Assembly: GCF_005047355.1 (NCBI RefSeq)
Contig: NZ_SUMC01000038.1
Span: 16,401 to 80,400, forward strand
Origin: Actinacidiphila oryziradicis
GTDB taxonomy: Bacteria; Actinomycetota; Actinomycetes; Streptomycetales; Streptomycetaceae
Reading direction: 5' to 3'
Length of the DNA stretch: 64,000 nucleotides
Position 1 is the stretch's first letter, and each line of letters opens with the position of its first letter. Under the pieces are notes generated by a model. That model was given only the letters and a program-made list of their open reading frames with translations, was not told where the DNA came from and did no database searches. The position numbers were made by a program, and so were the translations under genes. This document shows, in pieces, positions 49,752 to 58,176 of this stretch.

Positions 49752-50031
49752 ATGCGCTATCAGCGCACGGCGACCGCCTGCTGCTCTACACCGACGGTGT
49801 CAGCGAGACCCGCGACGGTACCGGGACCTCTACCCCCTCACCCAGCGCGTCCGCCTATGGGCCTCCACCCCGCCCCGACGGCTCCTGGACCACCTCCACC
49901 AGGACCTGCGCGCCTACGTCCACGGCACCCGCGACGACGATCTCGCCGCCCTGGTCGCCCAGCGCGTCACCCCGCCCGACCGGGAAACGGCGGAACTCGA
50001 TCTCGCTGTTCCCGCACAGCGCGGCCGCTGA
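49752..50031 (+). pseudogene. PP2C/SpoIIE-type phosphatase, 3' remnant with frameshift
   Basis: One frame reads AHGDRLLLYTDGVSETRDGT, the signature DGV(S/T)E stretch of SpoIIE-like phosphatases. Near 49823 the similarity jumps to another frame, RDLYPLTQRVRLWASTPPRR and LLDHLHQDLRAYVHGTRDDD, and then LAALVAQRV. One missing base explains the jump (DGTG-DLYPLTQRV). The whole N-terminal part of the domain is absent. Such phosphatases regulate anti-sigma factor antagonists. It lies in the 1195-base gap 49512-50706 that holds only remnants. Confidence 0.65.
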
Positions 50032-50205
50032 TTCACGGACTCCAACGGCGCGCCGACCCGCGTCGACTCCCGCGCGAAGGTCTACACGCACATGCCCACG
50101 GAGGAGATTCGCCGGGCCCTGCGGAAGCTGGGCAAGCTGTCGGCGGCCGAACCAGTAGGGCAGGAAAACAAGAAGAAGCGCGAGACCGAGGATGCGCAGT
50201 CATAG
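50032..50205 (+). other. Unidentified C-terminal coding remnant
   Basis: An open stretch of 57 codons without a start codon reads TDSNGAPTRVDSRAKVYTHM, then PTEEIRRALRKLGKLSAAEP and a basic tail ending in DAQS and a stop at 50203. The composition is protein-like and not low-complexity. The YTHMPTEEIRRA part loosely recalls ends of tyrosine recombinases, but no catalytic tyrosine context is present. It lies next to a tRNA 3'-end-like segment, which would suit an old integration site. Confidence 0.35.
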
Positions 50206-50280
50206 CGGGTGCTGTACTTCGCTGCTGTACGAAAGCGTCAGGACCCCGATCCGCGATGGGATAAGGGCCCTGACCTGGTT

Positions 50281-50316
50281 GGTTCCAGGTGGCGGGATTT
50301 GAACCCACGGCCTCTT
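50281..50316 (-). other. tRNA 3'-end-like segment, possible attachment site
   Basis: Read on the minus strand, GTGGG-TTCAAAT-CCCGC forms a proper T-arm and is followed by CACCTGG, A and ACC, in the spacing of a tRNA 3' end. The upstream half of a tRNA (anticodon and D arms) cannot be found. Such 3' fragments are left where integrative elements recombine into tRNA genes. No intact integrase gene lies nearby. The stretch from here to 50706 also holds an AT-rich block (50460-50500) with a GCAT...ATGC inverted repeat, likely the promoter region of the next gene. Confidence 0.4.
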
Positions 50317-50706
50317 CGTCCCGGAGCAACTCCAGCGACACTGTGACCTGCAGCCGACCGCCCGTGACCTGCGACGACCGTCCGCGACAGTCCGTGGTTA
50401 CTGCCGAGTGGCCATGCCCGTCTCCGCACCACAGGCATGGCAACCACGTCATGTAGCGAATTGAAGAATTCTGCAATGCATCTTATATGCTAATAAACGG
50501 GGCACATGGTTCACTGCGGCGCCGGGGCTGGTGCCCCGCGGTGGCGGCCGTCTGTACGGTCCGATGCTGGGGCCGCGCACGTGAGGGGCCCGCTCCGTCC
50601 GGCCGCGCGAAGCATGGGTCCAGCCACGAAGCCCTGACGGCGAGGTCGCAGCAGCGTCACCTTGTCTCGTAGGGCAAGCGCGCAACCGGGCGCCGGGAGG
50701 TCCGTG

Positions 50707-50940
50707 ATGATCGAGGCCTACATCCTGATCCAGACCGCAGCCGGCAAGGCACCCGCTGTGACCGAAGCGATCTCAGCAATCCCGGGGGTGGTGCGGGCCA
50801 AGTCCGTGACCGGACCGTATGACGTGATCGTGCGGGCCGAGGGCCCGACGGTGGACGACCTGGGCCGCCTGGTGGTAGCGCAGATCCAGCGGGTCGAAGG
50901 CATCTATCGCACCCTGACTTGTCCGGTGGTGGAGCTCTAA
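50707..50940 (+). CDS. Lrp/AsnC ligand-binding (RAM) domain protein
   Basis: A 77-residue protein consisting only of the regulatory RAM domain of the Lrp/AsnC family (MIEAYILIQTAAGKAPAVTE, GVVRAKSVTGPYDVIVRAEG, RVEGIYRTLTCPVVEL). It has no helix-turn-helix, so it cannot bind DNA alone; stand-alone RAM proteins bind amino acids or mixed-assemble with full regulators. GGGAGG lies just upstream of GTG 50704 and ATG 50707; either may be used. It is the only intact small gene in the remnant-rich stretch. Confidence 0.8.
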   Translation: MIEAYILIQTAAGKAPAVTEAISAIPGVVRAKSVTGPYDVIVRAEGPTVDDLGRLVVAQIQRVEGIYRTLTCPVVEL

Positions 50941-51080
50941 CTCCCTGGCCCGAGACGAGGCGTCACGGCACTGTCCCCCCTCACGCCGCCCGAGCGGGCA
51001 TCAGCCGTAAGGCGGCTCACTTCCGGCGCAGTGACTGCCGCAGGCCGGGCCGCTGGCCACACCTCGGTGCGTACGCAGCC

Positions 51081-51252
51081 CGTCACGATGGTCAGCGCGT
51101 TGAGCAGGAACAGGTCGATCACGGAGAACGCGCCCCAGAACTTCCCGAACCGCTCCAGGATCAGCCGGGCGTGCCCACCCCGGTGACCGCGCCGGGTCGC
51201 AGCACCATCTCCTGGTTGACATACAGCACCGGGACCAGCAGCAGGGTCCTTA
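51081..51252 (-). pseudogene. NRAMP (MntH-like) metal transporter fragment with frameshift
   Basis: The minus strand reads LLVPVLYVNQEMVLRPGAVT and then GVG in one frame, and continues HARLILERFGKFWGAFSVID and LFLLNALTIVT in another. Together these match the middle of NRAMP divalent-metal transporters. Restoring one C in GGC-ACGCC (giving GGH) joins the frames. Both ends are missing: after TIVT the sequence is unrelated. It is the main content of the 360-base gap 50941-51300, and lies beside a metal-sensor and a cation exporter gene. Confidence 0.65.
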
Positions 51253-51300
51253 AGCAGCGCACCCGCGTCACGCGGGTTCGGCCGTCGACATGCGCGGGTG

Positions 51301-51657
51301 TCAGTCGTGCGGTGGCAGGGCGTTGAGTTGGTGGTCGGCGGCGTTGAGCGCCTCGTCGACCAGCCGTCGCAGGTGCCCATGGCGCAGGGCATAGATCACC
51401 CGGCGGCCATCCTTGCGGGTGGTGACCAGTCCGGCGAGTCGGAGTCTGGCCAGGTGCTGGCTGACCGAGGGGCGGGCCGCGCCGCAGGCTTCGGTGAGGG
51501 TGCTCACGTCGGCCTCGGCCTCGGCGAGCTGGCGCAGCAGGGCCAGCCGGGTCCGGTCGGCGAGCAGGGCAAGGATCACGGCGGCCATCTCCAGCCGTTC
51601 GCCGTCGTCGTGCTCCTGCAAATCATGCGCACCTGATAGGTGCATGCGTGCACTCAT
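51301..51657 (-). CDS. ArsR/SmtB family metal-sensing repressor
   Basis: About 118 residues with the winged helix of the ArsR family: LALLADRTRLALLRQLAEAE, ADVSTLTEACGAARPSVSQH (recognition helix), LARLRLAGLVTTRKDGRRVI. The C-terminus is rich in His (RHGHLRRL, ADHQLNALPPHD), as in zinc or nickel sensors. ATG 51657, ATG 51645 and GTG 51663 are in frame. It diverges from a cation diffusion facilitator gene, with about 80 bases between; that gene is its obvious target. Metal binding should release it from DNA. Confidence 0.87.
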   Translation of the reverse strand: MSARMHLSGAHDLQEHDDGERLEMAAVILALLADRTRLALLRQLAEAEADVSTLTEACGAARPSVSQHLARLRLAGLVTTRKDGRRVIYALRHGHLRRLVDEALNAADHQLNALPPHD

Positions 51658-51662
51658 ACGCA
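51645..51662. promoter_or_regulatory. Candidate ArsR operator in the divergent control region
   Basis: TGCGT at 51645-51649 and ACGCA at 51658-51662 form an inverted repeat with eight bases between; TGCATGCGTGCA nearby is nearly palindromic too. The site overlaps the arsR start region and faces the exporter gene, where an ArsR-type repressor would bind. The arms are short. Confidence 0.3.
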
Positions 51663-51737
51663 CATAATGAGAGGCTGGACGTCCGGTGTCCAGCCGGACC
51701 GTCCTGCCCGTCCCCCGAACCGGAAGGCTCTGAGCCC

Positions 51738-52874
51738 GTGAGCGACCACGATCACGACCACACCCATGAGCCGCGCGCAGCAGACAGTCACGATCACGGT
51801 CACGGCGGGCACAGCCACGCGCACGGCGACAACGACGGACACTTTCGCGGCCACGGCCACGACGGGCAAGAGCACGGCGGGTCGCGGTGGTCGCGGCTGC
51901 GGCACGGGGCCGTCCACGTGGTCACCCCACACAGCCATGAGGCCGGGGACAAGGTCGACTCGGCGATGGAGTCCTCAGCGGAGGGCATGCGGACCCTGTG
52001 GATCTCGCTGTCTGTACTCGGCGTCACCACGGTGCTGCAGGCCCTAGTCGTCGCCCTGTCCGGGTCGGTCGCACTACTCGGCGACACCATCCACAATGGC
52101 GCCGACGCGCTGACCGCCGTACCGCTGGGCATCGCCTTCATCCTCGGCCGGCGGGCGGCCACCCGTCGCTTCACCTATGGCTTCGGCCGTGCTGAGGACC
52201 TCGCGGGTATCGCCATCTTGTTGACCATCACCGCGTCCTCCGCGCTCGCCGCCTACACCGCCATGGACCGGCTGCTGAACCCCCGCGAGATCTCCCACCT
52301 GTCCGCGGTGGCTGCCGCGGCGGTGGTCGGCTTCGTCGGCAACGAGTGGGTGGCCCGCTACCGCATCCGCACCGGCCGGAAGATCGGCTCTGCGGCGCTG
52401 GTCGCCGACGGGCTGCACGCCCGCACCGACGGCTTCACCTCCCTGGCCGTCCTGCTCGGCGCGGGCGGCGCGGCGCTGGGCTGGCAACTGGCCGACCCCA
52501 TCGTCGGCCTGCTGATCACCGTCGCGATCCTGCTCGTCCTCAAGAACGCGGCCAAGGAGGTCTTCCGCCGCCTGATGGACGCCGTCGACCCGGCCCTGGT
52601 CGATACCGCCGAAACGGCCCTGCGCACGGTGCCGGGTGTGAAGAAGGTCGGCGAGGTACGGATGCGCTGGATCGGCCACCAGTTGCGCGCCGAGGCCACC
52701 ATCGTCATCGACGGCTCCCTGAGCCTGTTCTCCGCCCACCAGGTAGCCGTCGACGCCGAACACGCCCTGCTGCACGCTGTCCCCCGCCTCACCGCAGCCC
52801 TGATCCACCCCGATCCCACCCGCACCGGGGAAGAGGACCCGCACGCCGCCCTCGCCCACCACCAGGCCGCTTGA
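51738..52874 (+). CDS. Cation diffusion facilitator (zinc/divalent metal exporter)
   Basis: A 378-residue membrane transporter. The first 70 residues are unusually rich in His and Asp (HDHDHTHEPRAADSHDHGHG, GHSHAHGDNDGHFRGHGH), a metal-binding tail. Six membrane segments follow, with transport-site motifs SGSVALLGDTIHNGADAL (HxxxD) and VADGLHARTDGFTSLAVLL (HxxxD). A cytoplasmic C-terminal domain follows (LRTVPGVKKVGEVRMRWIGH, HQVAVDAEHALLHAVP). It exports zinc or a similar divalent cation in exchange for protons. GTG 51738 is used. It diverges from an ArsR-type repressor. Confidence 0.9.
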   Translation: MSDHDHDHTHEPRAADSHDHGHGGHSHAHGDNDGHFRGHGHDGQEHGGSRWSRLRHGAVHVVTPHSHEAGDKVDSAMESSAEGMRTLWISLSVLGVTTVLQALVVALSGSVALLGDTIHNGADALTAVPLGIAFILGRRAATRRFTYGFGRAEDLAGIAILLTITASSALAAYTAMDRLLNPREISHLSAVAAAAVVGFVGNEWVARYRIRTGRKIGSAALVADGLHARTDGFTSLAVLLGAGGAALGWQLADPIVGLLITVAILLVLKNAAKEVFRRLMDAVDPALVDTAETALRTVPGVKKVGEVRMRWIGHQLRAEATIVIDGSLSLFSAHQVAVDAEHALLHAVPRLTAALIHPDPTRTGEEDPHAALAHHQAA

Positions 52875-53310
52875 CCAACAGCGACCCGTTGACGAGTGAG
52901 TGCACAGCCGCGGGGCAGGGCGAACCTGCCATGAGTGCCAGCAGTGGAGGGAAGCCGCTCATCTGGTGACCTGGCACGCCCGCCTCACCCGGGTGCTGTC
53001 AGTACCCGACAGCTCCGAGCGCATCCTGACGGCCGTCCCGGCGGACCTGCGGCTGGTGCGCTGCGCCCCCGCCGTGACGGCCCCGCAGAGTGATCGCCGT
53101 CCCTGCGCTGGTCGGCCGGGCAGGCCCCAAGATATCCCTGCAAGCGGCACGGGAGCTCGCCGCGTTCAACGTCACGCTCCCGGTGGCCCTGCTGGCCGCG
53201 GCGGCGCGTCCGGCCCAATGCTGCGCCTGCATGCCCAGGCCGTCCAGCGGCTCTTCCGGTCGTAGGAGGTTCGCTCGGCGAGCTCCGCGCTCACGGTGTC
53301 GGTGGTCTGT
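52875..53310. other. Gap between the CDF gene and msrB, with unrecognised decayed frames
   Basis: In this 436-base gap one plus-strand frame reads LVTWHARLTRVLSVPDSSER and then ILTAVPADLRLVRCAPAVTA, and another continues IAVPALVGRAGPKISLQAAR and ELAAFNVTLPVALLAAAARP. The two look like adjacent parts of one frameshifted protein, but neither was recognised and no start with a ribosome-binding site is seen. Nothing else stands out. Confidence 0.3.
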
Positions 53311-53718
53311 TCATCCCTCGTCGGGGGTCAGCCGCAGCGAGATGGAGTTGATGCAGTACCGCTGGTCGGTGGGAGTGCCGTAGCCCTCACCCTCGAACAG
53401 GTGTCCCAGGTGTGAGCCGCACGTCGCACAGCGGACCTCGGTCCGCACCATCCCGAGGGACCGGTCCTCCAAAAGTTCTACGGCATCTGAGTTGCGTGCA
53501 TCCCAGAAGCTGGGCCATCCGCAGTGGCTCTCGAATTTGGTGTCGGAGCGGAAGAGCTCCGCGCCGCAGGCGCGGCAGGAGTAGACGCCGGTGGTCTTGG
53601 CGTCGGTGTACTCGCCGGCGAAGGCGCGCTCGGTGCCTGCCTCACGGAGGACGGCGTACTCCTGGGGCGTCAGCTCTTCGCGCCATTGCGCGTCGGACTT
53701 CTCGACTTCGTAACCCAT
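53311..53718 (-). CDS. msrB: Peptide-methionine (R)-S-oxide reductase
   Basis: A 135-residue cytosolic repair enzyme that reduces methionine-R-sulfoxide in proteins. Two zinc-binding CxxC pairs are visible (CRACGAEL and CATCGSHL), the catalytic cysteine is in RYCINSISLRL, and GWPSFWD and HLFEGEG are conserved. Length is standard for stand-alone MsrB. ATG 53718 begins the family sequence (VEKSDAQWREELTPQEYAVL). It lies 13 bases downstream of murC on the same strand and is probably transcribed with it. Confidence 0.95.
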   Translation of the reverse strand: MGYEVEKSDAQWREELTPQEYAVLREAGTERAFAGEYTDAKTTGVYSCRACGAELFRSDTKFESHCGWPSFWDARNSDAVELLEDRSLGMVRTEVRCATCGSHLGHLFEGEGYGTPTDQRYCINSISLRLTPDEG

Positions 53719-53731
53719 GACAGGGCCCTCC

Positions 53732-55126
53732 TCAGCTCTCGAGACGACGCAGGATCCATGGACCGAGATCGGTCACGTCTCCCGCGCCCATGGTGAGAAC
53801 AAGGTCACCCGGCTTGGTCATTCCGGCGATGAGGTCCGGGATCGCGTGTCTGTCGTGCTCGGCGGTGACGTCGGCGCCCTTGGCGGTGGCGGCGTCGATG
53901 ATCAGGGCGCTGGTGACGCCCGGGACCGGGTCCTCGCGGGCGGGGTAGATGTCGAGGACGACGGAGGCGTCGGCGAGGGCGAGGGCGTGGCCCATCTCGG
54001 TGCCGAGCTCCTGGGTGCGGCTGAAGAGGTGGGGCTGGAAGACGACGAGGATGCGCGGTCCCGGGCCGACGGCGCCGCGCAGCGCACCGAGGTCGGCGGT
54101 CATCTCGCTGGGGTGGTGGGCGTAGGAGTCGATGACCTGGACGCCGTTCGCGGTGCCCTTGAGCTGCAGGCGGCGCTTGACCCCGGTGTACGAGGAGAGG
54201 GCGTGGGCGAGGCGGCCCGGTGCGATACCGAGGGCGATGCCGGCGGCGAGGGCGGCGCAGGCGTTGTGGGCGTAGTGGCGGCCGGGGACGGACACGGTGA
54301 AGACGTATTCCTGATCTTCGACGAGGACGGTCACCTCGCTCGTCATGCCCTTGGGGGCGATCTTGACGATCCGCAGGTCGGCGTCATCGTCCTCGCCGAC
54401 GCGGACGATGGACAGGTCCTCGCGGCCGGATACCCGGGCAGCCAGCTCGCGCGCGCCGGGGTGCTCGCCCACCACCAGAGTGCCACCCGGGCGGATCTTG
54501 GCGACGAACGCCTCGAAGGACTCGTAGATCTCCTCCAGCGAGGCGTAGTTGGCGTGGTGGTCCAGCTCCACATTGAGGACGATGGCGACCTCGGGGTCGT
54601 ACTTCTGGAAGCTGCGGTCGCTCTCGTCCGCCTCGGCGACAAAGATCTCGCCGGTGCCGTGGCGGGCGTTGGAACCGGGGGCGTCGAGATCGCCGCCGAT
54701 GGCGTACGAGGGGTCGAGACCCAGCCCGGTGAGGCTGACGGCGAGCATGGAGGTGGTCGTGGTCTTGCCGTGCGTGCCCGCGACGGCGATGGCCCGCAGG
54801 CCGGACATGAGGGCGGCCAGCGCGTCGGCACGGTGCACCACCGGCACGGCGCGGGCCTGTGCGGCGGTCAGCTCCGGGTTGTCGGCGCGGATGGCGCTGG
54901 AGACGACGACGCTGGTCGCGTCGGTGGCGAGGTGCTCGGCGGCGTGGCCGATGTGCACGGTCGCGCCGAGCGCGCGGAGGGCGGCGGCGGTGTCGGAGTC
55001 CTTCGCGTCGCTGCCCGCGACCTGGGCGCCCCGCTGGGCGAGGATCTTGGCAATGCCCGACATTCCGGCGCCGCCGATACCGATGAAGTGCGGTCGGTCC
55101 AGGGCGGGGGGAACGGTGGGTGCCAT
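53732..55126 (-). CDS. murC: UDP-N-acetylmuramate-L-alanine ligase
   Basis: A 464-residue cytosolic Mur ligase that adds L-alanine to UDP-MurNAc in peptidoglycan synthesis. The N-terminal Rossmann motif is HFIGIGGAGMSGIAKILAQR, the ATP loop is VAGTHGKTTTTSMLAV, and later come EADESDRSFQKYDPEVAIVL, DSYAHHPSEMTADL and FQPHLFSRTQELG. ATG 55126 was chosen as the first start before the conserved N-terminus; the frame extends to 55252 without similarity. Other mur genes are not adjacent. msrB follows after 13 bases. Confidence 0.95.
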   Translation of the reverse strand: MAPTVPPALDRPHFIGIGGAGMSGIAKILAQRGAQVAGSDAKDSDTAAALRALGATVHIGHAAEHLATDATSVVVSSAIRADNPELTAAQARAVPVVHRADALAALMSGLRAIAVAGTHGKTTTTSMLAVSLTGLGLDPSYAIGGDLDAPGSNARHGTGEIFVAEADESDRSFQKYDPEVAIVLNVELDHHANYASLEEIYESFEAFVAKIRPGGTLVVGEHPGARELAARVSGREDLSIVRVGEDDDADLRIVKIAPKGMTSEVTVLVEDQEYVFTVSVPGRHYAHNACAALAAGIALGIAPGRLAHALSSYTGVKRRLQLKGTANGVQVIDSYAHHPSEMTADLGALRGAVGPGPRILVVFQPHLFSRTQELGTEMGHALALADASVVLDIYPAREDPVPGVTSALIIDAATAKGADVTAEHDRHAIPDLIAGMTKPGDLVLTMGAGDVTDLGPWILRRLES

Positions 55127-55289
55127 GCGCGGCGTCTCCCTGATCGTGGCTGCGGTGGCCGGGCGGGCGCCCGGCAGACTCGATTCTCGCACCTCGCCGT
55201 ACACGCCCGGGCCGCGTGTGTCAGCAGCCTGAAAGAGGCTCTTTGTGATCACCGGCGCCGCCCAACGCCGTGGCGCCGGGCGGCACCCC

Positions 55290-55763
55290 TCAGTCCTCCG
55301 TGCCGTGCGCGAACAGCTTCAGCACCGGCACGCCGACCTTGTGGCGGGCCCGGGAGGTCCAGTCGCGGTGGAAGAACTCCTCGACGAAGTGCGGGGCGGT
55401 GAGCACGATGACCTCGTCGGCGTGCGTCTGCTCCACGACGGACTTCAGCAGGTCCAGCGGGTGGCTCTCGACCACCTCGCCGACCGCCTCGGCGCCGGTG
55501 CCGCGCAGCGACTGGAGCGAGTGGCTGAGGGCCCGCTCGGCGGGCAGGAGGGCGGTTTCGCCCTCGGGGAGCTCATGCTCATGGACGGCTTCGTCCAGAT
55601 AGCCGAGGGCGACGTCGTCGACGGCCCGCAGCAGCCGGTCCTGGTCGCCACGGGGCTGCATGAGCACGACGAAAGAGACGGGCTCGTCTCCGTGGAGGCT
55701 GGTCACGAGCTCCACATCGCTGGGGACGAGCGGCTTCTCGATCATGAGTACGGTCGTGAACAC
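55290..55763 (-). CDS. Conserved actinobacterial protein, USP-like fold
   Basis: A 157-residue soluble protein (MFTTVLMIEKPLVPSDVELV, VSFVVLMQPRGDQDRLLRAV, EVVESHPLDLLKSVVEQTHA, DEVIVLTAPHFVEEFFHRDW). The alternation of hydrophobic strands and helices and the strand-end VIVLTAP resemble universal-stress-like alpha/beta folds. Automatic annotation in Streptomyces often calls such proteins indole-3-glycerol phosphate synthase; I see no TrpC motif and regard that as mistaken. It lies upstream of murC on the same strand with a 163-base gap. Confidence 0.7.
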   Translation of the reverse strand: MFTTVLMIEKPLVPSDVELVTSLHGDEPVSFVVLMQPRGDQDRLLRAVDDVALGYLDEAVHEHELPEGETALLPAERALSHSLQSLRGTGAEAVGEVVESHPLDLLKSVVEQTHADEVIVLTAPHFVEEFFHRDWTSRARHKVGVPVLKLFAHGTED

Positions 55764-55858
55764 GGACGAGTCCTTCTCTCCTGCCCCGACGGGTCGCGGG
55801 ACACGCAGTGTAAGTGTTCCCGCACGGTGACAAGCGGAACGGGATATTCCGCAGTGCG

Positions 55859-56638
55859 TCAGCCGTGCTGGTGGCTTTGCCGATGGCTATGCGTGTAGCG
55901 GGTGAACAGGTAACCGTCCTCCTCCAGGATCGAGACGGGATGGAACCGTTCGGGTACGGCGATCATGGGGCCGTTCATGATCCGCGGGGCGCCTCCGGCG
56001 GTGACCAGCGGGGCGAGCGTCAGGCACAGCTCGTCGACCGCTCCCGCCGCCGCGAACTGCGCCAGCAGCCTGGGGCCGCCTTCGCAGAGCAGCCGCCGAA
56101 GGCCCCGGTCGGCCAGCTCGGCCACCGCCTGTGCGGGGTCCACGCCGTGCCCGGCGCCCGCCACCACGACGACCGCGCCCGCCTTCTTGGCCGCCGTCAC
56201 CCGGTCGGGCGCGGCATCGGCCCCGGTGAGCAGCAGCGTCGGGGTCACCGGCGCGGTGAACAGCGGCGCCGAGAAGTCCAGGTCCAGGCTCGCGCTGACC
56301 ACCGCGATCGCCGGCGCCGGCGGCTGCCCGGCCGCCGCCCGGCGAGCGGTGAACGCCTCCCTGACCCGGGCCGGTCGGTACCCCTCCTGGCGAACCGTTT
56401 CCGCACCCACCACCACGGCGTCCGCCAGCACCCGAAGCACCCCGAACACCCGCATGTCGGCATCCGATGACAACGCCTGCGACCGCCCGTCGTGCCGAGC
56501 CGCCCCGTCCAGCGACGCCACCATGTTGGCGCGCAGCCAAGGCGTAGGCGATGCCTCCGGATAGGCATACGCGTCAGCCAGGGCTTCCAATGTGTCGAGG
56601 GGCTCCTCGGCCCGGGATACGGGGTACAGACGGCGCAT
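55859..56638 (-). CDS. RibD C-terminal-like (pyrimidine) reductase family protein
   Basis: A 259-residue enzyme of the dihydrofolate-reductase-like RibD_C family. Features are PWLRANMVASLDGAARHDGR, DMRVFGVLRVLADAVVVGAE, and the nucleotide-binding LRRLLCEGGPRLLAQFAAAG with VDELCLTLAPLVTAGG. In riboflavin synthesis this domain reduces the ribosyl side chain with NADPH. Here it stands alone without the deaminase domain and without other rib genes, so a riboflavin role is uncertain. ATG 56638 starts the conserved part. Its C-terminus is His/Ser-rich. Confidence 0.83.
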   Translation of the reverse strand: MRRLYPVSRAEEPLDTLEALADAYAYPEASPTPWLRANMVASLDGAARHDGRSQALSSDADMRVFGVLRVLADAVVVGAETVRQEGYRPARVREAFTARRAAAGQPPAPAIAVVSASLDLDFSAPLFTAPVTPTLLLTGADAAPDRVTAAKKAGAVVVVAGAGHGVDPAQAVAELADRGLRRLLCEGGPRLLAQFAAAGAVDELCLTLAPLVTAGGAPRIMNGPMIAVPERFHPVSILEEDGYLFTRYTHSHRQSHQHG

Positions 56639-57059
56639 GGTGTGCAGTCTGGCACGGCGTACGCCGTCTTGAGCAGCACCCTTCACGCCCGCGCGGACCG
56701 CCGCGCGCGCCCCGCCAACCGGGCTGCCGCCCCGGTATCGCGTAGCGGAGCCCCTGCGGAGGCGCGGCCGCTGATCGCCGCCCCCGGCCCGGCACGGAGA
56801 GCGACTGTGGGACGTAGGCGCATCAGCCACGGCCCCCCGGGGCCCGACGGGGCGCCGGGATCATATTCCGCCGCGGCGGCGAGGGGCGGAACGGCGAGGT
56901 CCGGCGCTTTTGAGCCGCCAGGCCCCCGCGACTCCGCCGGAGAGGCCCGGAGGCGGGCGCGCCGTCCGCGCTCCGCGCTCGCGCGGAGCGCGGGGAGTGG
57001 GAGTGGGGTGCGCCACACCGTCGTAGGACCCTCTGCCGGAGGCACTACGCTGGGTGATT
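56639..57059. other. Divergent gap with a 12-bp perfect palindrome
   Basis: This 421-base gap separates the RibD-like gene and zapE. It is extremely GC-rich with no coding content. CCGCGCTCCGCG at 56966-56977 pairs exactly with 56982-56993 across a CTCG loop. Both promoters must lie here; no clear -35/-10 pair was seen. Confidence 0.5.
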
Positions 57060-58160
57060 GTGTCGTCCTACGCTGCCGCTTCCGAAGCCGTCCCCATAAC
57101 CGGGGAGGCCACCCCGGTCTCGCTCTGCGCCCGCGAGCCGCACGTTCCCGCCGACCGGCTGGTCGGGGAGCTGGTGCCGCCGCCGCGCTTCGACTCCGTA
57201 CGGTTCGACAACTACATCCCGGACCCGCAGCAGCCGAGCCAGGCCGAGGCCGTACGGGTGCTCGCCGGCTTCGCCGGGTCCCTGGGCGGGGCCGGCTCGG
57301 CGGACGGGGCGCGGAAGCGCTGGTTCCGGCGGGAGGCGGCTGTTCCCGCCGGGCCCGGCGGGGTGTATCTGGACGGCGGGTACGGCGTCGGGAAGACCCA
57401 CCTGCTGGCGTCGCTGTGGCACGCCACCCCCGCCCCGCGCGAGCAGAAGGCGTTCGGCACGTTCGTCGAACTGACCAACCTTGTCGGTGCTCTCGGCTTC
57501 CAGCACGCCGTGCAGGCGCTGAGCGGCCACCGCCTCGTCTGCATCGACGAATTCGAGCTCGACGACCCCGGGGACACCGTCCTGGTATCCAGCCTGCTCG
57601 GCAAGCTGGCCGGCGCCGGGGTCAGGCTCGCCGCCACCTCCAACACTCTGCCCGGCAAGCTCGGCGAGGGCCGCTTCGCCGCCACGGACTTCATGCGGGA
57701 GATCCAGGGCCTCTCCGCGCGGTTCCGCTCCCTGCGCATCGACGGCCAGGACTACCGGCACCGGGGCCTGCCCGAGGCCCCGGCGCCGTACGCTGACGCG
57801 CAGGTCGACGCGGCCGCCCACCGCACCCCCTACGCGTCCCTGGACGACTTCGACGCACTCCTCGGCCACCTCGCCCGCGTCCATCCCAGCCGCTACGGCG
57901 CCCTCTGCGACGGTGTCGACGCGGTCTTCCTGCGCGGCGTCACCCCCGTCGAGGACCAGGCCACGGCTCTGCGCCTGGTCGTCCTGGCCGACCGGCTCTA
58001 CGACCGCGAAGTCCCGGTGATGGCCTCCGGCGCGCCCTTCGACCAGCTCTTCAGCGCCGAGATGCTCGCCGGCGGCTACCGCAAGAAGTACTTCCGGGCC
58101 ATCTCCCGTCTCACGGCGCTGGCACGTGACGCCAAGGGCCTCGCTGGCGGCGCGGCCTGA
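57060..58160 (+). CDS. zapE: Cell division protein ZapE (AFG1-like ATPase)
   Basis: A 366-residue P-loop ATPase. Walker A is YLDGGYGVGKTHLLASLW, Walker B is LVCIDEFELDDPGD, sensor-like residues follow in LAATSNTLPGKLGEG, and the AFG1 motif DFMREIQGLSARFRSLRIDG comes next. In E. coli ZapE assists Z-ring constriction; actinobacterial homologues share the fold but their role is less certain. GTG 57060 is used; GTG 57054 is two codons earlier. It is followed 16 bases later by the PPK2 gene on the same strand. Confidence 0.9.
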   Translation: MSSYAAASEAVPITGEATPVSLCAREPHVPADRLVGELVPPPRFDSVRFDNYIPDPQQPSQAEAVRVLAGFAGSLGGAGSADGARKRWFRREAAVPAGPGGVYLDGGYGVGKTHLLASLWHATPAPREQKAFGTFVELTNLVGALGFQHAVQALSGHRLVCIDEFELDDPGDTVLVSSLLGKLAGAGVRLAATSNTLPGKLGEGRFAATDFMREIQGLSARFRSLRIDGQDYRHRGLPEAPAPYADAQVDAAAHRTPYASLDDFDALLGHLARVHPSRYGALCDGVDAVFLRGVTPVEDQATALRLVVLADRLYDREVPVMASGAPFDQLFSAEMLAGGYRKKYFRAISRLTALARDAKGLAGGAA

Positions 58161-58176
58161 TCCGTCGCAGGATCGG

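Noticed and set aside
50281..50316. Complete tRNA gene on the minus strand
   Set aside because: Only the T-arm and acceptor 3' strand are present; no anticodon arm or matching 5' strand was found upstream.
51766..51880. His-rich stretch as a separate small metallochaperone
   Set aside because: It is continuous and in frame with the CDF transporter from GTG 51738, so it is the N-terminal tail of that protein.
55290..55763. Indole-3-glycerol phosphate synthase
   Set aside because: The length (157 residues) and motifs do not fit TrpC, which is a TIM barrel of about 260 residues; the label is an annotation habit for this family.
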